Shown: piece after piece, positions 15,434 to 22,674 of the stretch
Layout of the letters: each line of letters opens with the position of its first letter
Numbering within the stretch: the stretch's first letter is position 1
From: an uncultured Bacillota bacterium
Lineage (GTDB): Bacteria; Bacillota; Clostridia; Oscillospirales; Oscillospiraceae
Length of the DNA stretch: 44,936 nt
Direction of reading: 5' to 3'
NCBI GenBank assembly: GCA_947073765.1
Contig: CAMTMZ010000020.1
Coordinates: 1-44,936, forward strand
Program-made: the position numbers and the translations under genes
Notes under the pieces: generated by a model
Told to the model about the DNA's origin: nothing
Seen by the model: only the letters and a program-made list of their open reading frames with translations
The model's database searches: none

Positions 15434-16582
15434 ATGACGAAAAAGAATTATATCACGGCCGCCCTCTCTCTGGCATTGGCGGTAGCGATTATGGTCTACA
15501 CCGGAATGAATTTTCTTGCGGCCCGGGATCTGCCCTGGCCGGAACAGGGGCCCAGCGTGACCGACATCAAGCTGCTCTCCGACTGGTTTCCCGGACTGAA
15601 GGACACCAATGGTGATACCTGGGTCTATGTGCTTCAGGGCCAGAAGCCCGGCGGAAAGATGCTGGTGCTGGGCGGCACCCACGCCAATGAGGTCTCCGGT
15701 TATATGTCAGCCTTCACCTTTATTGAGACCGCTGTGGTGGAAGAGGGCACCGTCTATGTCATCCCCTACACCAACCACAGCGCTATGACCCACAACGACC
15801 CAGGTGAAGGGAACCTGCAGTATTTCACGCTCCAGACCAAGAGCGGCGCCCGTACCTTCCGGTATGGATCTCGGGCAACCAACCCTGTGGACCAGTGGCC
15901 TGACCCCGATGTGTATGTTCATTTCCCCTCCGGCCAGCAGCTGTCTGGCTCAGAAACCCGCAACATCAACCGGGGCTATCCCGGCCGGGAGGACGGCAAC
16001 CTGACGGAGAAGATGGCCTACGGCGTGGCCTCACTGATCCGTGCGGAGAATATTGACCTGACCTTTGACCTCCACGAGGCGTCCCCGGAGTATCCGGTTA
16101 TCAACGCCACCGTTGTTCACCAGAACGCGATTGATATCGGCTCCGAGGGCTGCATGAACCTTCTGCTCCAGGGGATCGATATGGCGCTGGAACAGTCCCC
16201 CATCAATTTCCACGGTTTGACGCACCGGGAGCTGGGCGACCACACCGAAACCCTGGCGATTCTGATGGAGACCGCCAACGCCTCCCAGGGCCGTCTGCGC
16301 GGCGCCACAACCCTGAACCAGGTGCTGGGCGGCTGGGATGACTGCTATGTGGTCAGCCAGAAGCTGAACATGCTCTATGTTCCCTGGGACGAAAACGGCC
16401 ATCCCATTGAGGAGCGCTGCGGCCGCCATCTGCAGGGTATTTATGAATACTCCCAGGCCTTCAACAACGCCCACCCCGATACGCCTATTGTCTACTCTGG
16501 CGTGCCCAGCTACGCTGAGCTGTTTACCAACGCCGATCCTGCCACCTTGGGCGGCGCACATCTGGGAAGCTTCCTGATGTAA
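15434..16582 (+). CDS. M14/succinylglutamate desuccinylase-aspartoacylase family hydrolase
   Basis: The 382-residue protein has an uncleaved N-terminal anchor (YITAALSLALAVAIMVYTGMNFLA), so the enzyme should face outward. Zinc-site motifs are H83-x-x-E86 (GGTHANEVSGY) and H214 in FDLHEASPEYP; NRGYPGRED occupies the place of the family's NRxFPG substrate-binding motif. It is a relative of the C-terminal half of the PgsW fusion, so the locus carries two such enzymes. Family members hydrolyse N-acyl or C-terminal amides; here a gamma-glutamyl carboxypeptidase role on polymer fragments is inferred. I chose ATG 15434, with AGGAGGGG directly before it, over GTG 15428, which lies inside that site. 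It is the last gene of the operon. Confidence 0.85.
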   Translation: MTKKNYITAALSLALAVAIMVYTGMNFLAARDLPWPEQGPSVTDIKLLSDWFPGLKDTNGDTWVYVLQGQKPGGKMLVLGGTHANEVSGYMSAFTFIETAVVEEGTVYVIPYTNHSAMTHNDPGEGNLQYFTLQTKSGARTFRYGSRATNPVDQWPDPDVYVHFPSGQQLSGSETRNINRGYPGREDGNLTEKMAYGVASLIRAENIDLTFDLHEASPEYPVINATVVHQNAIDIGSEGCMNLLLQGIDMALEQSPINFHGLTHRELGDHTETLAILMETANASQGRLRGATTLNQVLGGWDDCYVVSQKLNMLYVPWDENGHPIEERCGRHLQGIYEYSQAFNNAHPDTPIVYSGVPSYAELFTNADPATLGGAHLGSFLM

Positions 16583-16608
16583 CCACTGAGAAACAAGATA
16601 AAATGGAG

Positions 16609-16653
16609 TGAGACCGCCCCGGATTTCCGTTTGGAGAATCCAGGGCGGCCTCA
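16609..16653. terminator. Long imperfect hairpin between convergent genes
   Basis: TGAGACCGCCC pairs with GGGCGGCCTCA with an inner GGATT/AATCC extension. It lies between the stop of the M14-type gene (plus) and the stop of the LysR gene (minus) and can end both. U-runs are weak on either side. Confidence 0.6.
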
Positions 16654-16654
16654 T

Positions 16655-17617
16655 CTATTCTGGCTGTGCTTGGGCGGGAAACAGCTCCTGCGCTGTCTGA
16701 ATAAACAGCTTTCCCGCCCTTGAGATATATTTTCCCCGCTTGTGGACGATACACAGCTTGCGCCAGCAGGCGGGCGCGTCGATGGCGTAGAGGCAGATAT
16801 CCGGCAGATTTTTGCCGTAGCGGAACAGCGTGTCCGTTACAAAGCTGTACCCCAGGCCATATACTGTGTACTGAAGAGATGTATTCAGCTGGTCCAGATG
16901 GAGAAGCGCCTGGGGCTGGAGCCTGTAGTGCCGGAAGATGGCGGTGGCGCGCTGATACATATCGTTTTCACTTTTTAACAGAATGAAGGGGTGCTCCAGC
17001 GCGGCGCGGGCCAGCTCGTCTGGAAGACAGCGCCGCTGCCGCCCTGTATCCACAGACACAGATGGGGTGATCCGGTAGGGGGCGAGTTTGTCGTTGATGG
17101 GATCCGAAGCTGGAATGGCCAGCAGAATGTGCTCCTCAAACAGATCGTGGTAAAGTAAAGTGGGGGACTCTGTGCTGGAGCTGTCGATTACCAGATCCAA
17201 GGTGCCGGCAAGAAGCATTTGGCGCAGGGAAAAAGAGTTTTCTTCCACTGTTTCAAAAATGATGCCGGGGTAGTTGGGCAGCATCCGCTGCAAAATAAGG
17301 GGCAAAATGTTGGACAAAATATAATTAGAGCCGCCGACACAGATATGTCCCTTGTTCAAGTTCTGAATATCCCACAGCTTCTCATTCAAAAGGGCCTCAT
17401 TCCGAGCGGTCTCCTCAATATACTCCATATATGCCTGTCCCGCCTCTGTCAGCTCCAGTGGGTTGGCACTTCGGTCAAAAATGGCCGCGCCCAATTCTGA
17501 CTCTGCCTTTTTCACCATGGCACTCAGGGAGGGCTGTGAGATATATAGCTTTTCGGCCGCTTTCGTAAAGCTGCGCTGCTCATATACCGTTTTGATATAA
17601 CGCATCCGTGTGTCCAT
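16655..17617 (-). CDS. LysR-family transcriptional regulator
   Basis: The 320-residue protein has the LysR winged helix-turn-helix at residues 1-60 (MRYIKTVYEQRSFTKAAEKLYISQPSLSAMVKKAESELG) and a full effector-binding domain (about 90-300) of periplasmic-binding-protein type. It diverges from the glutamate racemase gene, and a perfect palindrome lies between them. By family habit it would bind there, repress itself and activate the divergent gene, and perhaps act on the PGA operons. The effector is unknown; glutamate or a gamma-glutamyl compound is a guess. GAGAGGAGA precedes the ATG at 17617. The gene sits tail-to-tail with the PGA operon across a shared terminator. Confidence 0.9.
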   Translation of the reverse strand: MDTRMRYIKTVYEQRSFTKAAEKLYISQPSLSAMVKKAESELGAAIFDRSANPLELTEAGQAYMEYIEETARNEALLNEKLWDIQNLNKGHICVGGSNYILSNILPLILQRMLPNYPGIIFETVEENSFSLRQMLLAGTLDLVIDSSSTESPTLLYHDLFEEHILLAIPASDPINDKLAPYRITPSVSVDTGRQRRCLPDELARAALEHPFILLKSENDMYQRATAIFRHYRLQPQALLHLDQLNTSLQYTVYGLGYSFVTDTLFRYGKNLPDICLYAIDAPACWRKLCIVHKRGKYISRAGKLFIQTAQELFPAQAQPE

Positions 17618-17648
17618 AGGGCAGATCTCCTCTCATAGTTTTTTGTAT

Positions 17649-17667
17649 ATGATAATCATATTATCAT
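17649..17667. promoter_or_regulatory. Perfect palindrome, probable LysR operator
   Basis: ATGATAATCATATTATCAT consists of 8-bp arms around CAT. It lies seven bases upstream of the -35 box of the racemase promoter and between the divergent genes, the normal place for a LysR activation site. Its core TCATATT-ATC resembles the words at 3551 and 9334. Confidence 0.7.
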
Positions 17668-17673
17668 TTGTAT

Positions 17674-17702
17674 TTGATTATATATCGGCGGAGGACTATA
17701 AT
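17674..17702 (+). promoter_or_regulatory. Promoter of the glutamate racemase gene
   Basis: TTGATT (17674-17679) and TATAAT (17697-17702) are separated by 17 bases, 22 bases before the ATG. The leader is therefore very short. Confidence 0.75.
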
Positions 17703-17723
17703 CAAGATAAAGAGGTGAGCTTT

Positions 17724-18512
17724 ATGAAACATTCCGAGCGGCCTGTTGTGGTATTTGACTCCGGCTTGGGCGGAATCAGCGTGCTGAAGAAGCTGGCGGC
17801 GGTTATGCCCAACGAGACTTTTGTATACTATGGTGATTCAGCCAATGCGCCGTATGGTCCCCGGGATCCCAGGGAAGTCTGCCGGCTGACCGTAGAGGGC
17901 GTGGCGCGGCTGGAGGCCCTTCATCCGAAAGCGATCGTGATTGCCTGCAATACAGCGACTGCCGCCGCCCAGGAGGAGCTGGAGAAACGCTATCCTCAAA
18001 TTCCGGTGATTGGCATTGAACCGGCTGTGCGCAGGGCGCTGCAGGAGAATCCAGGCGGCCGTATCCTATCCCTGGCCACTGCGGGGACGCTGGCTTCCCC
18101 GCGCTATCAAAGACAGCTGGGGGAGGTCGCAGAACTGGGAAAAGTAGTTTCTGTCGCTGCGCCGGGGATTGTGAGCTATGTGGAGGATGGCATGCGCGAC
18201 CACGCTGGAATGATGGCTTATCTAGGGGAGCTGTTCGCTCCATGGCAGTCGGTTGTATTTGACGGGGTGGTATTGGGGTGTACCCATTTTCCCTTTGCCG
18301 CCGCTGAGATACGGCAGGCGCTTGGGTATCCGGTCCGCCTCTATGAACAGAGCGGGGCGGTAGCGGAGGAGACCCAGCGCCAGCTCATAGAGCTTGGAAC
18401 CGCCAGCAAGGACGGATGTGCCGGCAAGGTTACAATTATGAACAGCGCGGATGAAAAGACGATGCTGAGCTTTTCCTGGCAGCTGTTTTCCGCTGTGCCA
18501 GGATGTATCTGA
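17724..18512 (+). CDS. murI: Glutamate racemase
   Basis: MurI interconverts L- and D-glutamate with two cysteines as acid and base. The 262-residue protein shows FDSGLGGISVLK at the N-terminus, YYGDSANAPYG, the first catalytic Cys75 in IACNTATAAA and the second Cys186 in LGCTHFPF, all in place. I chose ATG 17724 because AGAGGTGAGC precedes it and a good promoter lies just upstream; the frame is open further left but would run into the promoter. D-glutamate is needed for peptidoglycan everywhere. The position beside a dedicated LysR regulator and a PGA locus suggests that this copy, or this control, serves polymer made with D-glutamate. Confidence 0.93.
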   Translation: MKHSERPVVVFDSGLGGISVLKKLAAVMPNETFVYYGDSANAPYGPRDPREVCRLTVEGVARLEALHPKAIVIACNTATAAAQEELEKRYPQIPVIGIEPAVRRALQENPGGRILSLATAGTLASPRYQRQLGEVAELGKVVSVAAPGIVSYVEDGMRDHAGMMAYLGELFAPWQSVVFDGVVLGCTHFPFAAAEIRQALGYPVRLYEQSGAVAEETQRQLIELGTASKDGCAGKVTIMNSADEKTMLSFSWQLFSAVPGCI

Positions 18513-18520
18513 ACCACAGA

Positions 18521-18556
18521 AAAGGACTGACCGGTGATCCGGCCAGTCCTTTTTGT
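18521..18556 (+). terminator. Terminator of the racemase gene
   Basis: AAAGGACTG-A-CCGG pairs with CCGG-C-CAGTCCTTT around TGAT, followed by TT and G. The A-run and U-run make it able to act in both directions. Confidence 0.9.
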
Positions 18557-18995
18557 ATTCCACCCCTGCTGGCTGGTTCTGACCAGGAGAGAAACCCATG
18601 TGGCCTGATCTGCGTCTGCCGAGGCCCGCTTCATTTTTGCCGTAACCGCGGGTAAACCGGGGCGTTGCCCGTTCATGCCCGCAATGTTAAAAGTTGTTTC
18701 TCCGCGTTGCGCTGTGCTTCACATTGTGATAGTATGATACTGTTTCTGCCGCTCTATGGGCAGTGCCAGCTGTGATATCTGATCTGCAGTTGATGGAATA
18801 TTGGAGGTTCGTGTATGGATTACGCAAAGTCGTCAAACCTCCACCGTTCCTGGAACTGTTACCTCCGGGATGGAAGGGGGCTATTGCGGCAGGTGCCCTG
18901 CTGTATAAAACGCACAGCTAAATTGACGACAGCGAAATAATATTAGTCTGAAAGTAAAATTTTATGGGATCTGCTGCAGGAACAGCCAGGCCCTC

Positions 18996-19024
18996 TTGAA
19001 AAATCCTGTACGATGGGGTACAAT
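18996..19024 (+). promoter_or_regulatory. Promoter of feoAB
   Basis: TTGAAA (18996-19001) and TACAAT (19019-19024) are separated by 17 bases. The start would be about 40 bases before the ATG. Confidence 0.75.
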
Positions 19025-19041
19025 ATTCCGTAAGGAGTAAG

Positions 19042-19051
19042 TTTAGACTAA
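19042..19051. promoter_or_regulatory. Possible metal-repressor box in the feoAB leader
   Basis: TTTAGACTAA contains the 9-base palindrome TTAG-A-CTAA just after the predicted start site. Read in reverse, 18943-18952 gives TTCAGACTAA, differing at one base. The TTAG/CTAA arms recall DtxR/MntR-type operators, which would suit iron control of feoAB. Comparison with the organism's own regulator is not possible here. Confidence 0.35.
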
Positions 19052-19072
19052 CTGTTGGGCGGGAGGGATTTT

Positions 19073-21472
19073 ATGAGCGTGCAGACATTGGAAAACTTGA
19101 TCCCCGGTCAGAGCGGGACGATTTTGTCTGTAGGGAACAGGTCTGGGACGGTAAAGCGCCGTCTGGTGGACATGGGACTCACGCCCGGCACTGAGGTAAA
19201 GGTAGTGAAAATTGCCCCGTTGGGGGATCCCATCGAGGTGTCTCTCCGGGGATACGCACTCTCCCTGCGTAAGGAGGACGCCGCCCAAATTACCATGGGA
19301 CAGCCCAAGCCCCGAAGCACCGGAGCGGCCCGGGGAGCCATGACCCGCCGCGTATCCAACCAGGAGGCTGCCCGCCGCCAGCTCAAGGCCCATGAGCATG
19401 AGCTGGCTGAACACGCCAGCCGCTATGACCCCACCGACCACGACAGACGCACTATGCGCATCGCCCTGGCCGGCAACCCCAACTGCGGTAAAACGACCCT
19501 GTTTAATGCCCTCACTGGAGCCAACCAGTATGTGGGCAACTGGCCGGGCGTCACCGTGGAGAAGAAGGAGGGCTCTACCCGCATCGGGAACAAGGCGGTC
19601 ACGGTGGTGGACCTGCCGGGTATCTACTCTCTGTCCCCCTACTCCATGGAGGAGATTGCGGCCAGGGACTTTATCATTGGAGAGGGGCCCGACTGCGTCA
19701 TTGATATCGTAGACGCCACCAATTTAGAGCGCAACCTGTACCTCACTGTCCAGCTCCTGGAGCTGGAGCGGCCAACGGTGCTGGCCCTCAACTTCATGGA
19801 CGAGGTGGAAAAGCGGGGAGACCGGATCGATGTAGACCGGCTGTCCAAGGAGCTGGGAGTGCCGGTGATCCCCATAACCGCGCGCACCGGCGAGGGGGTG
19901 GAGGAGCTGATGCACACCGCCCACCGGCAGATGCACCTGGGGGTGACTGTGGAGCCCGACGACCTTTACGACGACTATACCCACGACATCCACCACCGCA
20001 TGGGCGAGCTTCTCCACGACTACGCCTACGCCGCTGGACTTCCTGCCCACTGGGCCTCCATCAAGCTGCTGGAGGGTGACGCCATTGTGGAAAAAGCCCT
20101 GAATATCCCCCCGGAGGTGGGGAAAAAGCTGAACGCCCTGGTGGCGGAGTATGAGAACTCCAGCGATCTGGGGGACCGGGAGACCTTCATTGCCGACAGC
20201 CGCTACCAGTACATTCAGCGGGTAGTAGGGGTATCGGTGACCCGGGGGACCGCATCCGGGGCGCTCACCCTCAGCGAAAAGATTGACAAGGTTGTCACCC
20301 ACCGGATTTTTGCCATCCCCCTGTTCCTGTTTACCATGCTGGTGATGTTCGTAGTCACCTTCGGCCCCTTCGGCTCCTGGATGTCCGACGGGGTAGGGGC
20401 GGCCATAGACGCCCTTTCCGCCTGGCTGGCTCCCGCCCTGGAGGGTCTGGGTGTCTCCTTCGTGCTCATCTCCCTCCTCTGCGACGGCATTATCGCCGGC
20501 GTAGGCGGCGTGCTCACGTTCCTGCCCCAGATCGCCCTGCTGTTTTTCTTTCTGTCTTTCCTGGAGGACTCGGGCTACATGTCCCGTGCCGCCTTTATCA
20601 TGGACCGTGCCTTGCGCCGCTTTGGGCTCAGCGGCAAGGCGTTCATTCCGATGCTTATGGGTTTTGGCTGTTCTGTTCCTGCCATCATGGGAGCAAGGAC
20701 CATGGAGAACGAGAAGGACCGCCGCATGACCATCCTCCTGATTCCCTTCATGTCCTGCTCCGCCAAACTGCCGGTGTACGGCCTGCTCTCCGCCGCATTT
20801 TTCGGCCCATGGGCGGGGCTGGTGGTCTTTGGCCTGTACGTGATTGGGATGGTGGTTGGGGTACTGTCCGGCCTGTTTTTTAAAAAGGCCCTCTTCACCG
20901 GTGAACCCGCCCCCTTTGTGCTGGAGCTTCCCCCCTACCGCCTGCCCTCCCTGGGCAATATGCTCACCCACGTGTGGCAAAAGGTAAAGGGCTTTCTGGT
21001 AAAAGCCGGCACGCTGATCCTCCTCATGTCCACAATCCTCTGGATGCTCCAGTCCTTCGACTTCACCCTGCGCATGGCGGAGGACGCGTCCCAGAGTATG
21101 CTGGGGACCCTGGGCGGTATCATCGCCCCCATATTTGCCCCCTGCGGCTTTGGGTACTGGCAGGCCGCCGTGGCCCTGCTCACCGGCCTGGTGGCCAAGG
21201 AGATGGTGGTGTCCTCCCTGTCCATGTTCTACGGTTTCTCCCTCACCGCCGCCAGCGGGGAGGTAGCCGCCGCCATGACGGGCTTTACCCCCCTGCCCGC
21301 CTTTTCCATGCTGGTGTTTATCCTGCTGTATGTTCCTTGTGTGGCGGCGGTGTCCACTCTGTTCAAGGAGTTGGGCAGCCGGAAATGGGCGTGGTTCTCC
21401 ATCACCTGGCAGATCGGCTGTGCCTATGTGATGTCACTGCTGGTATATCAGATCGGGAGGCTGTTCTTGTGA
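19073..21472 (+). CDS. feoB: Ferrous iron transporter, FeoA-FeoB fusion
   Basis: The 799-residue protein joins FeoA (residues about 1-75, SH3-like: GQSGTILSVG, LVDMGLTPGTEV) to FeoB through a charged linker with many Ala, Arg and His. FeoB imports Fe(II). Its G domain has G1 at 134-141 (GNPNCGKT), switch Thr in NWPGVTVE, DLPGIYSL (G3) and NFMDEV (G4). The membrane part carries two Gate motifs, around GGVLTFLPQIALLFFFLSFLEDSGYMSR and LVAKEMVVSSLSM, and the Cys-containing GFGCSVPA. ATG 19073 follows CGGGAGGGA. The fusion is common in some Clostridia. The SdpI gene overlaps its stop. Confidence 0.95.
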   Translation: MSVQTLENLIPGQSGTILSVGNRSGTVKRRLVDMGLTPGTEVKVVKIAPLGDPIEVSLRGYALSLRKEDAAQITMGQPKPRSTGAARGAMTRRVSNQEAARRQLKAHEHELAEHASRYDPTDHDRRTMRIALAGNPNCGKTTLFNALTGANQYVGNWPGVTVEKKEGSTRIGNKAVTVVDLPGIYSLSPYSMEEIAARDFIIGEGPDCVIDIVDATNLERNLYLTVQLLELERPTVLALNFMDEVEKRGDRIDVDRLSKELGVPVIPITARTGEGVEELMHTAHRQMHLGVTVEPDDLYDDYTHDIHHRMGELLHDYAYAAGLPAHWASIKLLEGDAIVEKALNIPPEVGKKLNALVAEYENSSDLGDRETFIADSRYQYIQRVVGVSVTRGTASGALTLSEKIDKVVTHRIFAIPLFLFTMLVMFVVTFGPFGSWMSDGVGAAIDALSAWLAPALEGLGVSFVLISLLCDGIIAGVGGVLTFLPQIALLFFFLSFLEDSGYMSRAAFIMDRALRRFGLSGKAFIPMLMGFGCSVPAIMGARTMENEKDRRMTILLIPFMSCSAKLPVYGLLSAAFFGPWAGLVVFGLYVIGMVVGVLSGLFFKKALFTGEPAPFVLELPPYRLPSLGNMLTHVWQKVKGFLVKAGTLILLMSTILWMLQSFDFTLRMAEDASQSMLGTLGGIIAPIFAPCGFGYWQAAVALLTGLVAKEMVVSSLSMFYGFSLTAASGEVAAAMTGFTPLPAFSMLVFILLYVPCVAAVSTLFKELGSRKWAWFSITWQIGCAYVMSLLVYQIGRLFL

Positions 21473-21861
21473 TCGTGAACATTTCGTTCTGGATTTTTGT
21501 ACTGGCAATGGACTTGTTGATCCCTGGGCTGATGATTGGGTTGGGTAAATCCTTTCAAAAAAACCCGCCCACAGAGATCAACCCAGGCTATGGCTACCGT
21601 ACGTCCAGATCCATGAAGAACCAGATGACTTGGGACTTTGCACAGAAATATATGGGAAAAATCTGGGAGCAGGCGGGCCGGATTCTGCTGATGCCCTCTG
21701 CGGCGCCGCTGTTTTTCGTGCTGGGCCGGGATGTGGGAACGGTTGGCATGGTGGGAATGATCGCCTGCGGGGTGCAGCTTGCCGTGATGCTGGGGTCCGT
21801 TTTGGCTGTAGAGCGGGCCCTAAAGAAGAATTTTGACAAGAGCGGAAAAAGAAAAACGTAA
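21469..21861 (+). CDS. SdpI-family membrane protein
   Basis: The 130-residue protein has three or four membrane spans and the SdpI signature GYGYRTSRSMKNQMTWDFAQKYMG between the first and second. SdpI in Bacillus subtilis gives immunity to the SDP killing factor and holds its repressor at the membrane. Most family members, including this one, stand alone with unknown targets; no sdpC-like toxin or SdpR repressor is nearby. The start is GTG 21469, overlapping the feoB stop (GTGA), with CGGGAGG about 10 bases upstream. It is translationally coupled to feoB, which gives no obvious functional link. Confidence 0.8.
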   Translation: MIVNISFWIFVLAMDLLIPGLMIGLGKSFQKNPPTEINPGYGYRTSRSMKNQMTWDFAQKYMGKIWEQAGRILLMPSAAPLFFVLGRDVGTVGMVGMIACGVQLAVMLGSVLAVERALKKNFDKSGKRKT

Positions 21862-21876
21862 ACGGACGGATTGCAT

Positions 21877-22674
21877 ATGATAAAGCTCATTTCTCTTGAC
21901 CTGGACGGTACAGCGCTGAATCCTGAGGGGCGGCTGAGCCCTGCGGTAAAAGAAGCGGCTGCGAAGGCCCGGCGCGCGGGGGTGCGGGTGGTGTTCAACA
22001 CCGGACGGCCTGCCCCGGAGGCGCTCGCTTTTGTCCGGGAGGCGGAGACGGACTGCCTGGTATCTGTTCTGGGGGGCGCGGCGGTGGTCGACTGCGCCAC
22101 CGGCCGGACCCTCCGCCGGTGGGATGTGGAGCAGCCTTGGGGGACAAAGGTTCTGGAGGCCTGCCTGGGCCGGGGATTGGGGCTGATGGTCTTTGCCGGA
22201 GAAAAAATTTTGGTAGAGCCGGAATACAAGGCGCTGCTGGAGAGAGTCTACCCCTACCCGGAGTTCCACAACGCCGCCACCGTAACGGCGGACATCTTGG
22301 GCTATATGGAGGCGCACGGGCTGCCCCTGACGAAAGTACATGGGGAGGGAAAGCCGGAGCGCTTTCCCCTGAAGGAGCTGTCCGCCTTGCAGGGAATTAC
22401 CCTAACGTCCTCCAGTGCCCACGACTTTGAGGTGGTGGGGGCGGGGGTGGACAAGGGACGTACCCTGGCGCTCATCGCCGACATGTACGGCATTCCCCTG
22501 GAGCAGTGTGCCGCTGTGGGGGACAGTGACAACGACCTGGCCGCCCTCCAGGCGGCGGGACTGGCGATCGCGATGGGCAACTCGCCTCAAAACGTAAAAA
22601 AGGCCGCGATTCGCATTGCGCCGCCCAACAGCGAGGACGGAGCGGCGTGGGCTATTTTAAGCTGCCTGAAATAG
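21877..22674 (+). CDS. Cof-type HAD-IIB phosphatase
   Basis: The 265-residue protein has HAD motif I LDLDGTALN (nucleophile first Asp), motif II with NTGRP, a Lys at LTKVHGEGK/VDKGRT and motif IV GDSDNDLAAL. The alpha/beta cap lies between motifs II and III as in Cof-type enzymes. These dephosphorylate sugar phosphates or flavin and vitamin phosphates; the exact substrate cannot be read. ATG 21877 is preferred to the upstream TTG 21871 because the family N-terminus starts MIKLI. The ribosome binding site is weak. Its 3' end overlaps by 23 bases the end of the convergent VanY gene. Confidence 0.85.
   Translation: MIKLISLDLDGTALNPEGRLSPAVKEAAAKARRAGVRVVFNTGRPAPEALAFVREAETDCLVSVLGGAAVVDCATGRTLRRWDVEQPWGTKVLEACLGRGLGLMVFAGEKILVEPEYKALLERVYPYPEFHNAATVTADILGYMEAHGLPLTKVHGEGKPERFPLKELSALQGITLTSSSAHDFEVVGAGVDKGRTLALIADMYGIPLEQCAAVGDSDNDLAALQAAGLAIAMGNSPQNVKKAAIRIAPPNSEDGAAWAILSCLK

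Larger units (their letters stand above)
18557..19072 (+). other. Gap upstream of feoAB; promoters and possible structured RNA
   Basis: No coding region is supported in these 516 bases. TTGCGC (18707-18712) and TAGTAT (18730-18735), 17 bases apart, could start a transcript near 18742 ahead of several compact stems: CTGCC/GGCAG near 18750, TGGAGGTT/AACCTCCA around 18810-18850, GTTCC/GGAAC, and GCAGG/CCTGC. AGCTGTG and CACAGCT could close the whole as a long-range helix. This might be a noncoding RNA of about 200 bases, but I do not recognise its family. The feoAB promoter and two related metal-regulator-like boxes follow. Confidence 0.35.

Noticed and set aside
19724-20980. 418-codon minus-strand frame opposite feoB
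   Set aside because: Antisense shadow without start signals; FeoB motifs on the plus strand are unambiguous.
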